64,000 nucleotides of DNA. Source: Eutreptiella sp. 'Long Island Sound 2002' (Eukaryota > Euglenozoa > Euglenophyceae > Eutreptiales > Eutreptiaceae). Of this stretch, positions 63,985 to 64,000 are shown piece after piece. The position numbers and the translations under genes were made by a program. How positions within the stretch are numbered: the stretch's first letter is position 1; every line of letters starts with the position of its first letter. The DNA lies in assembly GCA_964036045.1 (NCBI GenBank), contig OZ038388.1, forward strand, positions 28,789,759 to 28,853,758. The letters run 5' to 3'. The notes beneath the pieces were generated by a model that saw only the letters and a list, made by a program, of their open reading frames with translations, ran no database searches and had not been told where the DNA came from.

Positions 63985-64000
63985 TGCCCACTCAGTCAGG

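Overview
This window looks like nuclear DNA of a GC-rich eukaryote whose genome is crowded with transposons. A green or other microalga is my best guess, but the sequence does not settle it. I found no convincing ordinary host gene, tRNA, rRNA, CRISPR array or bacterial operon. Almost everything recognisable is retrotransposon, satellite or microsatellite, and every major coding block lies on the minus strand.

Layout. 1-600 is unassigned. 611-1700 is an internal piece of a non-LTR retrotransposon (copy of 28478-29567). 1703-3022 holds two long (AT)n tracts and a duplicated palindromic element. 3023-4210 is low-copy sequence with a 162-bp tandem repeat. 4221-8644 holds two 246-bp direct repeats, each behind a (TA)n tract, with GC-rich complex tandem arrays between them. 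8879-26101 is chromovirus copy 1 (Ty3/gypsy with 3,026-bp LTRs), bounded by the 4-bp target duplication GTAT. 26106-27740 is unassigned. 27741-36974 is a long non-LTR element ('LINE A'): an ORF with a probable ULP1-like cysteine protease, then an in-frame TGA, then an endonuclease/reverse transcriptase protein. 36975-39279 is extremely GC-rich. 39280-40595 and 56992-57981 are the two halves of one repetitive ORF ('ORF-b'), split by chromovirus copy 2 (40596-56991, target duplication GGAG). 57981-59213 is ORF-a, which overlaps ORF-b by one base. 59253-62894 is the C-terminal half of a diverged LINE A relative ('LINE B'). 63091-63984 is an unidentified broken ORF at the window edge.

The two chromoviruses share LTRs, an atypical primer-binding site, a polypurine tract, a giant gag with a coiled coil and a Pro/Gly-rich segment, an in-frame TAG between gag and pol, protease, reverse transcriptase, RNase H and integrase. 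Only copy 1 keeps the chromodomain, but its frame carries at least four stops and four frameshifts. Copy 2 has nearly intact frames but lost the integrase C-terminus and chromodomain, and its RNase H has an Asp-to-Asn change at a probable catalytic position. Neither looks autonomous now.

The most interesting signal is an 11-nt perfect complementarity between the base stretch just inside the 5' LTR (where a tRNA primer site should be) and a site 113-123 nt upstream in the same LTR. This is the arrangement expected for Tf1-type self-priming, and both copies have it. Alignments, counts and ages here are hand estimates.
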